Source of the DNA: Spisula solida
Taxonomy: Eukaryota; Mollusca; Bivalvia; Venerida; Mactridae
Direction: 5' to 3'
Length of the DNA: 64,000 bases
Assembly: GCA_947247005.1 (NCBI GenBank)
Contig: OX365948.1
Span: 806,001 to 870,000, forward strand
Made by a program: the position numbers and the translations under genes. Position 1 is the stretch's first letter, and each line of letters opens with the position of its first letter. Below are positions 27,023 to 39,660 of this stretch, in pieces. The notes beneath the pieces were generated by a model. It was not told the DNA's origin. It made no database searches and worked only from the letters and a program-made list of their open reading frames with translations.

Positions 27023-29254
27023 GTACCACCCTCAGAGTAATATAACAACATCATCAACCAGTACCACCCTCAGAGTAATATAACAACATCATCAACCACT
27101 CAGAGTAATATAACAACATCATCAACCACTCAGAGTAATATAACAACACCATCAACCACTCAGAGTAATATAACAACACCATCAACCAGTACCACCCTCA
27201 GAGTAATATAACAACATCATCAACCAGTACCACCCTCAGAGTAATATAACAACATCATCAACCAGTACCACCATCAGAGTAATATAACAACATCATCAAC
27301 CACTCAGAGTAATATAACAACACCATCAACCACTCAGAGTAATATAACAACACCATCAACCAGTACCACCCTCAGAGTAATATAACAACATCATCAACCA
27401 CTCAGAGTAATATAACAACACCATCAACCACTCAGAGTAATATAACAACATCATCAACCACTCAGAGTTATATAACAACATCATCAACCAGTACCACCCT
27501 CAGAGTAATATAACAACATCATCAACCACTCAGAGTAATATAACAACACCATCAACCACTCAGAGTAATATAACAACACCATCAACCAGTACCACCCTCA
27601 GAGTAATATAACAACATCATCAACCAGTACCACCCTCAGAGTAATATAACAACACCATCAACCAGTACCACCATCAGAGTAATATAACAACACCATCAAC
27701 CAGTACCACCCTCAGAGTAATATAACAACACCATCAACCACTCAGAGTAATATAACAGCACCATCAACCACTCAGAGTAATATAACAACACCATCAACCA
27801 CTCAGAGTAATATAACAACATCATCAACCACTCAGAGTAATATAACAACATCATCAACCACTCAGAGTAATATAACAACATCATCAACCACTCAGAGTAA
27901 TATAACAACATCATCAACCACTCAGAGTAATATAACAACACCATCAACCACTCAGAGTAATATAACAACACCATCAACCACTCAGAGTAATATAACAACA
28001 TCATCAACCACTCAGAGTAATATAACAACATCATCAACCACTCAGAGTAATATAACAACACCATCAACCACTCAGAGTAATATAACAACATCATCAACCA
28101 CTCAGAGTAATATAACAACATCATCAACCACTCAGAGTAATATAACAACATCATCAACCACTCAGAGTAATATAACAACACCATCAACCACTCAGAGTAA
28201 TATAACAACATCATCAACCACTCAGAGTAATATAACAACACCATCAACCACTCAGAGTAATATAACAACATCATCAACCACTCAGAGTAATATAACAACA
28301 TCATCAACCACTCAGAGTAATATAACAACATCATCAACCACTCAGAGTAATATAACAACACCATCAACCAGTACCACCCTCAGAGTAATATAACAACACC
28401 ATCAACCACTCAGAGTAATATAACAACACCATCAACCACTCAGAGTAATATAACAACATCATCAACCAGTACCACCATCAGAGTAATATAACAGCACCAT
28501 CAACCAGTACCACCATCAGAGTAATTTAACAGCACCATCAACCACTCAGAGTAATATACCAACACCATCAACCACTCAGAGTAATATAACAACACCATCA
28601 ACCACTCAGAGTAATATAACAACATCATCAACCAGTACCACAATCAGAGTAATATAACAACACCATCAACCAGTACCACCATCAGAGTAATATAACAGCA
28701 CCATCAACCACTCAGAGTAATATACCAACACCATCAACCACTCAGAGTAATATAACAACACCATCAACCACTCAGAGTAATATAACAACATCATCAACCA
28801 GTACCACCATCAGAGTAATATAACAACACCATCAACCAGTACCACCATCAGAGTAATATAACAACACCATCAACCAGTACCACCATCAGAGTAATATAAC
28901 AACACCATCAACCAGTACCACCCTCAGAGTAATATAACAACATCATCAACCAGTACCACCATCAGAGTAATATAACAACATCATCAACCAGTACCACCCT
29001 CAGAGTAATATAACAACATCATCAACCAGTACCACCATCAGAGTAATATAACAACATCATCAACCAGTACCACCATCAGAGTTATATAACAACACCATCA
29101 ACCACTCAGAGTAATATAACAACACCATCAACCACTCAGAGTAATATAACAACACCATCAACCACTCAGAGTAATATAACAGCACCATCAACCACTCAGA
29201 GTAATATAACAACACCATCAACCACTCAGAGTAATATAACAACACCATCAACCA
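27023..29254 (+). repeat. Higher-order repeat copy 2 within the satellite (2232 bp)
   Basis: Same order of 38- and 30-bp units as copy 1. The offset is 2262 bp at the left and 2232 bp after one missing 30-bp unit in the run at 27.7-28.4 kb. At least one substitution is visible (CATCATC in copy 1 near 26974, CACCATC in copy 2 near 29206). Confidence 0.85.
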
Positions 29255-29381
29255 GTACCACCATCAGAGTAATATAACAACACCATCAACCAGTACCACC
29301 ATCATAGTAATATAACAACATCATCAACCAGTACCACCCTCAGAGTAATATAACAACACCATCAACCAGTACCACCCTCAG

Positions 29382-30008
29382 TGTCACAAAATGTCTCGTT
29401 ACAACACAAAATGTCTCATAACAACATGAAATGTCTCGTAACAACATGAAATGTATCTCGTAACAACATGAAATGTCTCGTAACAACATGAAATGTCTCG
29501 TAACAACATGAAATGTCTCGTAACAACATGAAATGTCTCATAACAACATGAAATGTCTCATAACAACACAAAATGTCTCGTTACAACACAAAATGTCTCA
29601 TAACAACATGAAATGTCTCGTAACAACACAAAATGTCTCGTAACAACACAAAATGTCTCGTAACAACATGAAATGTCTCATAACAACATGAAATGTCTTG
29701 TAACAACACAAAATGTCTCGTAACAACACAAAATGTCTCGTTACAACATGAAATGTCTCGTAACAACATGCAATGTCTTGTCACAACATGAAATGTCTCG
29801 TAACAACACAAAATGCCTTGTAACAACATGAAATGTCTCGTAACAACATGAAATGTCTCGTAACAACATGAAATGTCTCGTAACAACACAAAATGTTTGT
29901 AACAACATGAAATGTCTCGTAACAACATGAAATGTCTCGTAACAACACAAAATGTCTCGTAACAACATGATATGTCTCGTAACAACACAAAATGTCTCGT
30001 AACAACAT
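29382..30008 (+). repeat. 20-bp minisatellite, about 31 units, abutting the giant satellite
   Basis: AAATGTCTCGTAACAACATG with CG/CA and ATG/ACA variants. It follows the last satellite unit without a gap and shares TAACAACA with it. Minus-strand ORFs (HVVTRHF, MLLRDI) are period artefacts. Confidence 0.95.
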
Positions 30009-30054
30009 GGACTTCCTTTACCTGTAACTGGTACCCAGCATCAAATACAGGCAT

Positions 30055-30205
30055 CAGGGCTTGTATTCAATAATGATCTTACTTGATTTAAGGATAAGGA
30101 CAACCAATCAGATCACACCATATCAAACTCTGATAAGTAACAAGCGATATTATTGGCTATCCTTATTCTCCAATTAAATAAGATCAATATTGAATACCAC
30201 CCCAG
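30055..30205 (+). mobile_element. MITE family A, copy 3 (full length, about 150 bp)
   Basis: Left end CAGGGCTTGTATTCAATAAT, right end TTGAATACCACCCCAG. The arms are long imperfect inverted repeats around a central GATTATT/GCGATATTATTGGC region. Confidence 0.85.
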
Positions 30206-30584
30206 ATGATCACCTCTAGAAAAATCGACATTTGACTGAAATCCACGAAACTGAATACCAACAGAAATTGATATTTTTACAGTCAAGTTCAAGCACAGAC
30301 AGAGATGGCTATAAGTACTTACACTTAATATGACAATTATGAGAACTGATAATGAACGAGTCTGGTGATAATAAACATAAATAAAACAATTAACATAAAT
30401 AAAACATTGATAAGTTCATATGAAAGGCATCTCAAGTATTTTTATTTACCCCAATTACCTACAATATATCTGTTTTCAATAATAGTGAGCAACTGTTTTT
30501 TTATAAACATTTCTACCAAGAGACACTAGATAAAGCAGTACGGGTTGTTTTATACTGAACAGAGCAAGTACTTCATGGCACATA
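30206..30584. other. AT-rich intron sequence, nothing recognised
   Basis: No ORF, exon or repeat that I could support. Confidence 0.5.
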
Positions 30585-30974
30585 TCCCATCCCAGTTTAG
30601 TTCTTATACTGTCTCGGTCCCATCCCAAGTCTGTCCTTATACTGTCTCAGTCCCATCCCAAGTCTGTCCTTATACTGTCTCAGTCCCATCCCAAGTCTGT
30701 CCTTATACTGTCTCAGTCTCATCTCAAGTCTGTCCTTATACTGTCTCAGTCTCATCTCAAGTCTGTCCTTATACTGTCTCAGTCTCATCTCAAGTCTGTC
30801 CTTATACTGTCTCGGTCCCATCCCAAGTCTGTCCTTATACTGTCTCTGTCCCATCCCAAGTCTGTCCTTATACTGTCTCTGTCCCATCCCAAGTCTGTCC
30901 TTATACTGTCTCTGTCCCATCCCAAGTCTGTCCTTATACTGTCTCGGTCCCATCCTAAGTCTGTCCTTATACTG
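30585..30974 (+). repeat. 33-bp minisatellite, about 12 units
   Basis: Unit contains CCAAGTCTGTCCTTATACTG. The central units have TCTCATCTCAAG instead of TCCCATCCCAAG, so two variants are grouped in blocks. Open frames (SQVCPYTVSVP) reflect the multiple-of-three period. Confidence 0.92.
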
Positions 30975-31529
30975 GCTGGAACCAGTCCCAGTCCAGTCCC
31001 AAGTCTGTCGTTATACCGTCTAAGTCTCTCAGTCTCCAAGTCCGGTCACATGTCTGTCTCTGTATGCAGACTAGTGAACAATCTGACTCAAATGAGTCCA
31101 CTTCTAGTGCAGCCTATATGGGTCCAGAAAGTCAAATAATTTTGTCTTTGCCAATACTTGATGTTACCTTGTCATTATAAAAGTGTTACATGGTCATACC
31201 ATTTCAGCTTCAGTACCTACAGCTTCAATTGTCACTGATTCTTAAGGCAACACAATTCAATACTGTGCTATTCTAGAACATGACTCAAAATCTACTATGC
31301 AACAGCTTCCAATCTTGAACAAATCCAGGCAATATTTCCTGAGAACATTGTGTTTTTGCATTTAATGTTTTGTTTTAATTCTTAAGTTATTGATTTCACA
31401 AGCCATAACAAACAGCAATAACAGAGCTGTGAGAAGCACAACACTGACTATACCAACAAGAACTAGGAGCACCAATGCTGTATATATCAGCTCCTCTCTG
31501 TTCCCTTCGCTTCCCCTAATACCATTATA
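30975..31529. other. AT-rich intron sequence, nothing recognised
   Basis: A decayed tail of the preceding array extends to about 31,060. Otherwise nothing. Confidence 0.5.
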
Positions 31530-31675
31530 TATAACCTCGGCCCCTTCCCATACATTTATATATGACCTCTGTCCCCTTCCCATACATTTATATATAACCT
31601 CTGCCCCTTCCTGTACCTTTATTATGATCTCTGTCCCCTTCCCATACATTTATATATGACCTCTGTCCCCTTTCC
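31530..31675 (+). repeat. 32-bp minisatellite, about 4.5 units
   Basis: Unit contains CCCCTTCCCATACATTTATA with TATGACCTCTGT/TATAACCTCTGC variants. Confidence 0.8.
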
Positions 31676-32549
31676 AGAAAAAGGTTCACTAATTAATGTT
31701 TTGTAGAGCAGTGCACTTGTTCACAGGAAAAGCTTGGCTTATGAATGTATTGTAATGTATTGTGATATGTTTGAAGCACATGGTGATAGCCCTGGTATCT
31801 CACTCCCATGTGTTCCTAGATACTCTCCCACACACAAACATGGAGGTGACATATCTCCAACAACTGCTACAGTATCAATAAGCCAAGCCACATTTTATAT
31901 CCAATTATTCATTTTTTCTTATCTCACACTCTTTTCACACACACTTCATTAGATAGAGTCAGCTATGTAGGACCAGGCATTTTGTTCATGATTGTATGGC
32001 ATATCAAACCTCTGTTGTGAGTTTGTCTGAAGCTAAAAGTCCATAAAACAAGGGCAATTATAGCGGCAGTATCATGATCTATGATATAATTGTCAAGACA
32101 AACAATTTCTCCCCAGCATCGGATTCCAATTTTTATGCCAATTATTTTGATATACGACATATGGGTGAGATTATCAACAATTTTGGACAGTTTTTGTTGC
32201 CTATGATGACATAATCTTTGGGAACTCTCTCTTTTCTTCTCATTCCTTTGACTTTGTAAAAGGTGCACATGTATCATGTTAGATGTGTTTAGGTATTGCG
32301 CAATGTTTCAGTATTACTAGTACGTACACATGTTTGGCAATATGTTCCCCCCTACGCTGTTCCAGTCTGGCTGTAGTTAATCATTGTTGGACAATTCCAT
32401 GATATCAAGGATCATTGTTTTATACATAACACATTTGCCAAAAAAGTGTTGTTTTTTTTGGGAGAAAGGAATGAGCTGAGACAGCATGATTTTTTGTGTA
32501 GAATACATGTGATACCATGTGACTCAGTCAGTGAGTAATGTTCTGTTAG
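31676..32549. other. AT-rich intron sequence, nothing recognised
   Basis: ORFs at 31734-31952 (+) and 31963-32277 (-) have no recognisable domain or splice signal. Confidence 0.45.
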
Positions 32550-33690
32550 TGCATGCCCACTATTGGTAGCAATAAGACCTTTGCAGCACATGCTCCTTGG
32601 ACATAGTTGTTGGTAGCAATAAGACCTTTGCAGCACATGCTTCTTGGACATAGTTGTTGGTAGCATCAAGAACTTTGCACCACATGCTCCTTGGACATAG
32701 TTGTTGGAAGCATCAAGACCTTTGCAGCACATGCTCCTTGGACATAGTTGTTGGTAGCATCAAGACCTTTGCAGCACATGCTCCTTGGGCATAGTTGTTG
32801 GTAGCATCAAGACCTTTGCAGCACATGCTCCTTGGACATAGTTGTTGGTAGCATCAAGACCATTGCACCACATGCTCCTTGGACATAGTTGTTGGTAGCA
32901 TCAAGACCTTTGCAGCACATGCCCCTTGGACATAGTTGTTGGTAGCATCAAGACCTTTGCAGCACATGGTCCTTGGAAAGGGTCGTTGGTAGCACAAATA
33001 CCTTTTTAGCACATGCATCTTAGAAACAGTTGTTGATGGCACCAAGAACTTTGTAGCTCATGCTCCTTAGAAACAGTTGTCGGTACCACCGAGAGCTTTG
33101 CAGCACATGGTTCTTGGAAATGGCTGTTTGTACCACCAAGAACTTTGCAGCACATGGTCTTTGAAAACGGCTGTTGGTACTACCAAGAACTTTGCAGCAC
33201 ATGGTCCTTGGAAATGGCTTCTAGTAGCATAAAGACCTTTCTAGCTCATGCTCCTTGGAAATCACTGTTGGTGGCGCAAAGACCTTTGGCAAACATGCGC
33301 CTTGGAAACGGCTGTTAGTAGCCCTAAGATCTCTGTAGCACATGTTCTTGAAACGGCTGATGGTAGCACAAAGACTTTTGCAGCACATGCTCCTTGGAAA
33401 CAGTTGTCGGAGGCACAAATGTCTTTGCAGCACATGTTCCTTGGAAACAGTTGTCGGTGGCACAAAGACCTTTGTAAATCATGCTCCTTGGAATGGCTAC
33501 TAGTAGCATAAAGACCTTTGTAGCTCATGCTCCTTGGAAACAGTTGTTGGTAGCACTATAAGACCTTTGTAAATCATGCTCCTTGGAAATCGCTGCTGGT
33601 AGCACAAATACCTTTGTAGCTCATGGTCCTTGGAAAAGGCAGTTGGTATCACAAACACCTTTGCAGAACATTTTCCTCAGAAATGGCTTG
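32550..33690 (+). repeat. 47-bp minisatellite, about 24 units, with a divergence gradient
   Basis: Unit contains CTTTGCAGCACATGCTCCTT then GGACATAGTTGTTGGTAGCA. Units from 32,563 to about 32,970 are nearly identical. Those to the right (GGAAACGGCTGTTGGTAGCAC type) diverge progressively and include length changes. Confidence 0.9.
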
Positions 33691-34287
33691 TGGTATGCAA
33701 TATGTTAGATAAATCATCTATAGCTTAAATAATCAATTATGTAAGTTCTGCAGACTTTAATATTTGACTTTACATCTTTGCAAAATTATCTTTCGTGAAG
33801 ACTTTGAGGGTTAGAGGGAGATGGAGAACATTGTACATGGGATCTCACTTAATGCTGTATGTGGGAGCCTTGTTTATCCTTGTTCCATTCAGATAGATGT
33901 CATTTGAAATGATTATGTTGAAGTGGCTATATTAATCAAAGTACGTTCAATGCTTTACATAAGGTGCTTAGCAACAAATATATGAAACATTTGGAAATAA
34001 TAGTCTTAGCTTCCTGAACATAAGCATATGTTCAGCTAGGAGATGATTTTAATCAAATTGCTGGATAAAACATACCAGTTGCATCTCTCTTCTTAGGTGA
34101 CCAAACATCAGTACAAGAATGGGCATTGGGACCCTTATACATTACTGACGTATCAATTGGGACCCCTTATACATAGCTGATGTAACGCTTCCAGATCCAT
34201 CTAAAGTGACTAAGCATCAACTTGGTCTGTTGCCTAAGCAAAGCGCTTTTATTCAGTTACCTCCCATTCAATTAAATATAGAAAGTA
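33691..34287. other. AT-rich intron sequence, nothing recognised
   Basis: One solitary reversed core, AGTTACCTCCCATTC, at about 34,256. Confidence 0.5.
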
Positions 34288-34474
34288 TGGATTACCTCCC
34301 ATGGAAAGCGCTATGTATGGATTACCTCCCATGGAAAGTGCTACGTAGTGGATTACCTCCCATGGAAAGTGCTATGTAGTAGATTACCTCCCATGGAAAG
34401 TGCTATGTAGCGGATTACCTCCCATGGAAAGCGCTATCTAGTGGATTACCTCCCATGGAAAGTGCTATGTAGTG
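34288..34474 (-). repeat. 31-bp minisatellite, about 6 units, built on the core motif
   Basis: Plus strand unit GATTACCTCCCATGGAAAGT then GCTATGTAGTG, with one 30-bp unit. Reversed it reads CTTTCCATGGGAGGTAATC, one or two changes from the window-wide core. Confidence 0.9.
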
Positions 34475-34504
34475 CTTGCCTATGTTAACAGTCTTTTCAT
34501 GCAA

Positions 34505-34596
34505 TGCCCATATCAAAGTCTTTAGCACTTTTGCGGCGACTTAATTTTCGAAACTCCGAGAAACTAAATTGCGCAAAAAAAATTACCGGTTTACAG
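34505..34596. mobile_element. Fragment of a MITE E-like element
   Basis: Shares with 10150-10255 the order TTAGCACTT, CTTAATTT, AACTCCG, AAATTGCG/AAATCGTGCG and the terminal GTTTACAG-TA. The left half is absent. Confidence 0.45.
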
Positions 34597-36816
34597 TATC
34601 CAAGAATGTAAGCAGGGTGTTAATCTATAATCTTGATAACATTGCTGAAAGTTCAAATGTTTCCATTGTTTGTATAACAAAGCCTTTTTATATCAATCAC
34701 CAAATTTCGATACAGATGAAAAACAAAGGCAAATATTTGTCTTACATAAACTTGGAACATCATCCACAAATAACAAGATTCTGATGATTAACGGAGAACT
34801 GCCAAATATTGCAGATGTCATATGACAATCTACTAACTACAGGGAAGTTTCAAAAGGTGAAGAAAGCTATGTTATCCCCAGCCAAAAAACATATTCCACG
34901 TTCCCACTTGAAATCTAGCAGGCTGCAAGTTCTGACAGTTTCCATAATTCCATTTATACTGCCACTCATTTAATGTCTGATGTCTACAGTAGATAGGGCT
35001 AAAATATATGCCTGCCTAGATCTTACATTACACTCACTGATATAAATGACTTCCTCTTCATATAATATTTGGATGATACAAACCAAATTGCCAACTTTGA
35101 CAGAATTAGTGCAATTTCTTCTGTTTCAGTTAAAAAACTATACAGAAAAAATGCTTTCAGTATAAGCCAAAATTTGGGCAAAGAGTGAAACATTTCTAAA
35201 TGATATTAATTATTCGAGTCATTCGTAATTAAGATAAGGGTGGGTGGAAGTATCGCAGCAGCTCGCTGCACACATTGCAGTAACTTCGCCAACTAGTTGC
35301 ATATGTCAGCACTTATTGCACACACACGTAATTAAGTGACTTTCTGGGTGGTAGGATATGGGGTAGCTTGTTGTTGAATACATTTAAATATTTTAAATAA
35401 TTTCTGATCATAAATCTATACCCACACCTAAACAAGACAAAATATTTTCCACCCCAAAAGAAATAAATTTTTCACAAAAATGGTATCAGATTTGAAATTC
35501 AATAAGAGTGCATTTGCACCCTGCTATGAATTGGTGTTACTTTACAGAATGTTTGTCAGTATACCGAGAGTTTGTTAACAGACACAGAACAATATACATA
35601 AAATGAACAGGGATTGAATTTCTAGTGAAATGTCACAATTTCAGCAATTTATAGCAGTCTCAAAGGAATCCAACATTACATTCACACATTTTAACACTTT
35701 TTCAGCACATTAAATTCCCTAAGTATTTGACTACCCCCATAAATATTTCGTAAATTTTCTCTTTTTTCCCTATTAAAATTTAATTGATGAATTTAAAATG
35801 TAGAATGTGACATTTTGTATCAGTCTTTGCCATAGTAATTTTGTTGTTAAGTGAATCAAATGTTGAATTTGAAGTAATATTGTTACTGGTACTGACAGGT
35901 TGGCGCTAGTTACCATGACAACCAGACAATACCATCACTACAATATGACCCTCAACTGTGGTAAAACAAAAAGTGAAATATCATATTTAAACTACAGAAA
36001 AATCATTTAATTTCAATGGAACAAACTCATCGTTTTGGTGAAAAAGACCATTTTGTGGGGAAGTAATTTCAAGGAAAATGGCTTGGTTAAAATTTTCAAA
36101 ATTATTAAAAAATTAAACATATATAATAATTGTTTAATTGCAAGTTGATTTATACAATAAAACTTCCCAAAAACCCAGTCTTACACCTCCTGACTTGAAA
36201 GCAAGTATAGCAGCAACTGTAATTATACATTGGGGATTAAATTCCATGGTTGAGACCATTCACGAAATTGAATCCCCACAAATTTTACAGTATTTCAGAA
36301 TCAGAGATATTTGTTCCTACTTACATTCTTACATTGACCAGTATTAAAGAGAAAATGCAGGTTTGACCATTACCCTTTTAAACTTTGTTATTTTTGCATT
36401 ATCTTCTTCGCTTAAATCATAAAAGGACTGAATGAAACCCTATGGTATTATAATAGAGGATCTTTGTCTCCATGCACAGACAAAAAGAGAAATCATAAAA
36501 AGATGGCTGAGTATATAGAAGTCATATTACAGTTATATACATTTCCCTGTGATGGCTGTCAGTATACGGCCCTCAGAATGGAGCTTTATAACCAGTTTGA
36601 TTTTGAGTGAGTTTGACAGGTTTTATGGATGGAACTCTTTGAGCTACAGTTTATTGCATCATGTGATATCTTCTGTATCCTATAATGTACAGAAATATAT
36701 CACAGCAAATAAAAATCATACTGTGGGCAGTGACATAGCATTCATAGAAATTGCTGCCAAATTTCCCCGCAGACAAACAATGTAACTCTGTAGTCCAACA
36801 AAGATTGAAAAAAACC
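34597..36816. other. AT-rich intron sequence
   Basis: No coding signal. It contains one X-box-like motif at 35909-35922 (listed separately). Confidence 0.45.
35909..35922 (+). promoter_or_regulatory. X-box (RFX-type) motif GTTACCATGACAAC
   Basis: Fits the RFX half-site pair GTTNCC-NN-GRNAAC. Function is inferred from the motif alone. Confidence 0.3.
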
Positions 36817-37142
36817 TGAGAGTTGTTTCCCTTGGAAATGTACGAAGAACAACATTGCATGAGTTGTTTACCTTAGAAATGTAGAGTTGTTTCTCTAGGA
36901 AATGTAATTTAAAAAACCATTCCATGAGTTGATTTTCTAGGAAATGTAATTTTAAATAAAATATTCCAAGAGTTGCTTGCCTTGGAAATGTACTTTAAAA
37001 AACCATTCAATGAGTTGATTTTCTAGGAAATGTAATTTTAAAGAAAATATTCCAGGAGTTGTTTTCCTTGGAAATGTACTTTGAATAGCATTACACGAGT
37101 TGTTTCCTTTGGAACTGAACTGGAGAAAAAATTCCTTGATTT
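36817..37142 (-). repeat. Degenerate irregular repeat, about 8 copies of a GAGTTGTTTCCCTTGGAAATG-like motif
   Basis: Copies near 36819, 36859, 36889, 36929, 36969, 37010, 37055 and 37096 begin GAGTTG and most end GGAAATG or AGAAATG, with spacing varying around 30-45 bp. On the minus strand this is TTCCAAGGGAAACAACTC, the window-wide core. Confidence 0.75.
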
Positions 37143-39660
37143 GTACTCCTAATAATTTGCATGGCAATTCTTTTTAATTTGATTTAAAACCAGTAACTTC
37201 AATAGTATATGTAGGTAATATCATTTCTACACTCATAATCTGATGTTAATTTACCTAAGTAACCAAATAAAACCGAACATTATCAAGCATTTTGTGCATT
37301 CATAAGCTGTTAAAACATTCTGTAATATAATATAAATGATTGAATTCACAATTTGTTTTATATTATTACATTATCCCTGCTGGCTGTTCTCATACAGTGA
37401 TTATTAAATCTTAATAATTTATACCTCACAAAACAAAAAAAACATAACTTTGTTAAGGATATTTTATACAATGTACAACTATGCTGGTTATAGACAAGAA
37501 CACAATAAATAGATAATTATCTTGTATTTTTTTGCAGACCTGCACATACCAGGGTTAGATCTCGAGTCATAGTTGACACCATATATGCTTTCTATGCATT
37601 CTCACTTCTTAAAGCATTTTCTAATTCGATCACAGAATGTGAACAAACTCTTCCAGTAAGAAAACTTGTGAAAAGTTAGACCCAGGTGATATTGGTACAA
37701 ATTGGAACGCAAAATCTGCACCTAGTTTATATATATAAGCTGGAAAAGAAATTAGGAGTGCGAATTCTACACCAAGCTGGTATATGTGCACTCTGAGATC
37801 CAAGCCCATATTATTCCACCAAAAACAATTACTTCATATTATGTCTGCTTGCGGATTTTGACGAGTAACCACATTGAAGTTGAAGTTCATATTTACACAA
37901 TTGACACATTTTAAATCAATAAAATAATACAATCAAGAAAATTAATTTGTTTATATACACGTACCCCCCCCACCAAAACAAATTCATAAGAAAATCATTT
38001 TGGATTAAAGCGCTAACAGACTTTGAGATCAAACTACCATAATGATTCATCTTAATATAAAATACCTAAATACATCCAGAAAGTGCCAAATTGAAGTGTT
38101 TTAATCGAATAGAATGATAAAGCAAAACACTGCCACCATTGTTTACACAACGTGTAAATAGACCAGCTTCCTGGTACAATAAATCACTCATCCGTACTAG
38201 ACTTCATATCAACCAGCAGACAGATTGTTTATATTCCAAGATAAAAATGCTTGATTAAAATACATGTTTCTAGAATAAACAAAATCAGAGACAGAAGGGG
38301 GGTTTAAATTTTTCCGAGAGAGATGTCGAAATAAAAGTTTGATAGAATGACGTATTTACACCACTCTGCTTTAAGAAACAAGTCCCACAATATTTGTGAA
38401 CGTAGATCAACAACCAGCAGGTATTAATTCCCATTTCATGACATATTAATCTACAGACTTACGCAACACTTGAAAGTTGTGAAACAATGAATCTATGTAC
38501 AGATACCATTCCAGTAAGAAGTCACAAGGATTCGGGGCAATGGAGTCAGAATGAAATTTGAGTGCATTATATTGTCCCCATTCCCTTATTTTAACAGCTT
38601 ATCTCAGTTACCATCAACTATTTTATCCTCTAAAAATGACCATGATAAAGCAACACAAATTTATCTTCTTCATTATTTAGATAAATAAAAGACAAGTCCT
38701 GCTTTCCCTCTTAAAGTGAACTATGTTTTGTTATCTTGTATAAAACATAAGTTGTACTATGAGAGAGGATGGATATTATCTACACCAAGATCAGATATTG
38801 AATATAGCACTTTCAGTGTTTATAGGACGTTTTGACAACTGATATATACTTTTATTTCCTTCAAATGTTTAAAGATCTACCACAAAAATGAATGGAAAAT
38901 CCTTGTTTTGAAATAAACTTGAAAGACACAAATCAAATTTCAGACTTGAGCTCTTATTTCTATTTAATTGTAGATATATTGCCAAAAACACTGCTATCTC
39001 TCTATTTCATGAGCCCTATAAACACTTCCATGTGAGGTTAATGTGAGGTCATGTAAGGACATGACTATAATGTAAACTACGTTATCATTGGTCAACTAAG
39101 GTCACATGGTATCAAGATACAATGTAAACAACCTCATTATTGGTTGATTTATAGCCAGTAGATAAGGTCCAGCCTGGATGACTGCAAATTGCTGCCATGG
39201 AGCGTACAATGTGACATATTGTAATATCTGCCTCATATTTTAACAGGAACATGATAAGGGATATCACACTATGTGATTGATATATGATACTTTATCTATG
39301 TATAATTGAAAAAAGCTGCTTTTCTTTAATCCTCTACAGCTCTTATAACCACACCATTATTACTTCAGTGAATCCAGGCAATTATGAATCCAGTAAATCG
39401 CTGGCTTATAATGAGAAGGGTGTATGTGCTACTTACAACCTTTATATTTGAAATCTGCATCACAAGGCGATACTTATGAGCCTATTTTCATGAAAGTTAG
39501 AACAAGTCATGGTTGACCAAACTGAAGTTGAAAAAGCTTGTTTTTTTCATAAGTAAACAGTAGTTTTCAGACAGTTTTTTCTTTTTTTCTCAAAAAAGCG
39601 TTTTCGTACTTATGACCTTGTTCCTCTAAGCCATCGCTTTGAGGCAAGGAATAATAATGC
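37143..39660. other. AT-rich intron sequence, nothing recognised
   Basis: No ORF, exon or repeat that I could support. Confidence 0.45.

Larger units (their letters stand above)
21010..29381 (+). repeat. Giant satellite of 38-bp and 30-bp units, about 8.4 kb, roughly 240 units
   Basis: The 38-bp unit reads AGTAATATAACAACATCATC followed by AACCAGTACCACCATCAG. A 30-bp form ends AACCACTCAG and is explained by loss of 8 bases (GTACCACC) from the CCCTCAG variant. The left 3.6 kb is nearly all 38-mers. From about 24,660 rightward 30-mers are interleaved and form long uninterrupted runs. Common variants are CATCATC/CACCATC, CCATCAG/CCCTCAG, AGTAAT/AGTTAT and CAGTACC/CAGCACC. The plus strand is A/C-rich with very little G. 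Minus-strand ORFs of LMMLLYYSEW repeats arise only where 30-mers run together. Confidence 0.97.

Noticed and set aside
25434..29251. Minus ORFs of LMMLLYYSEW repeats resembling membrane helices
   Set aside because: Appear only where 30-bp satellite units run together and end where a 38-bp unit shifts the frame.
21010..29381. CRISPR array
   Set aside because: Units are directly contiguous with no unique spacers, and the setting is eukaryotic.
31963..32277. 104-codon minus ORF upstream of the 47-bp array
   Set aside because: No recognisable domain, and the local composition is the same as the surrounding intron.
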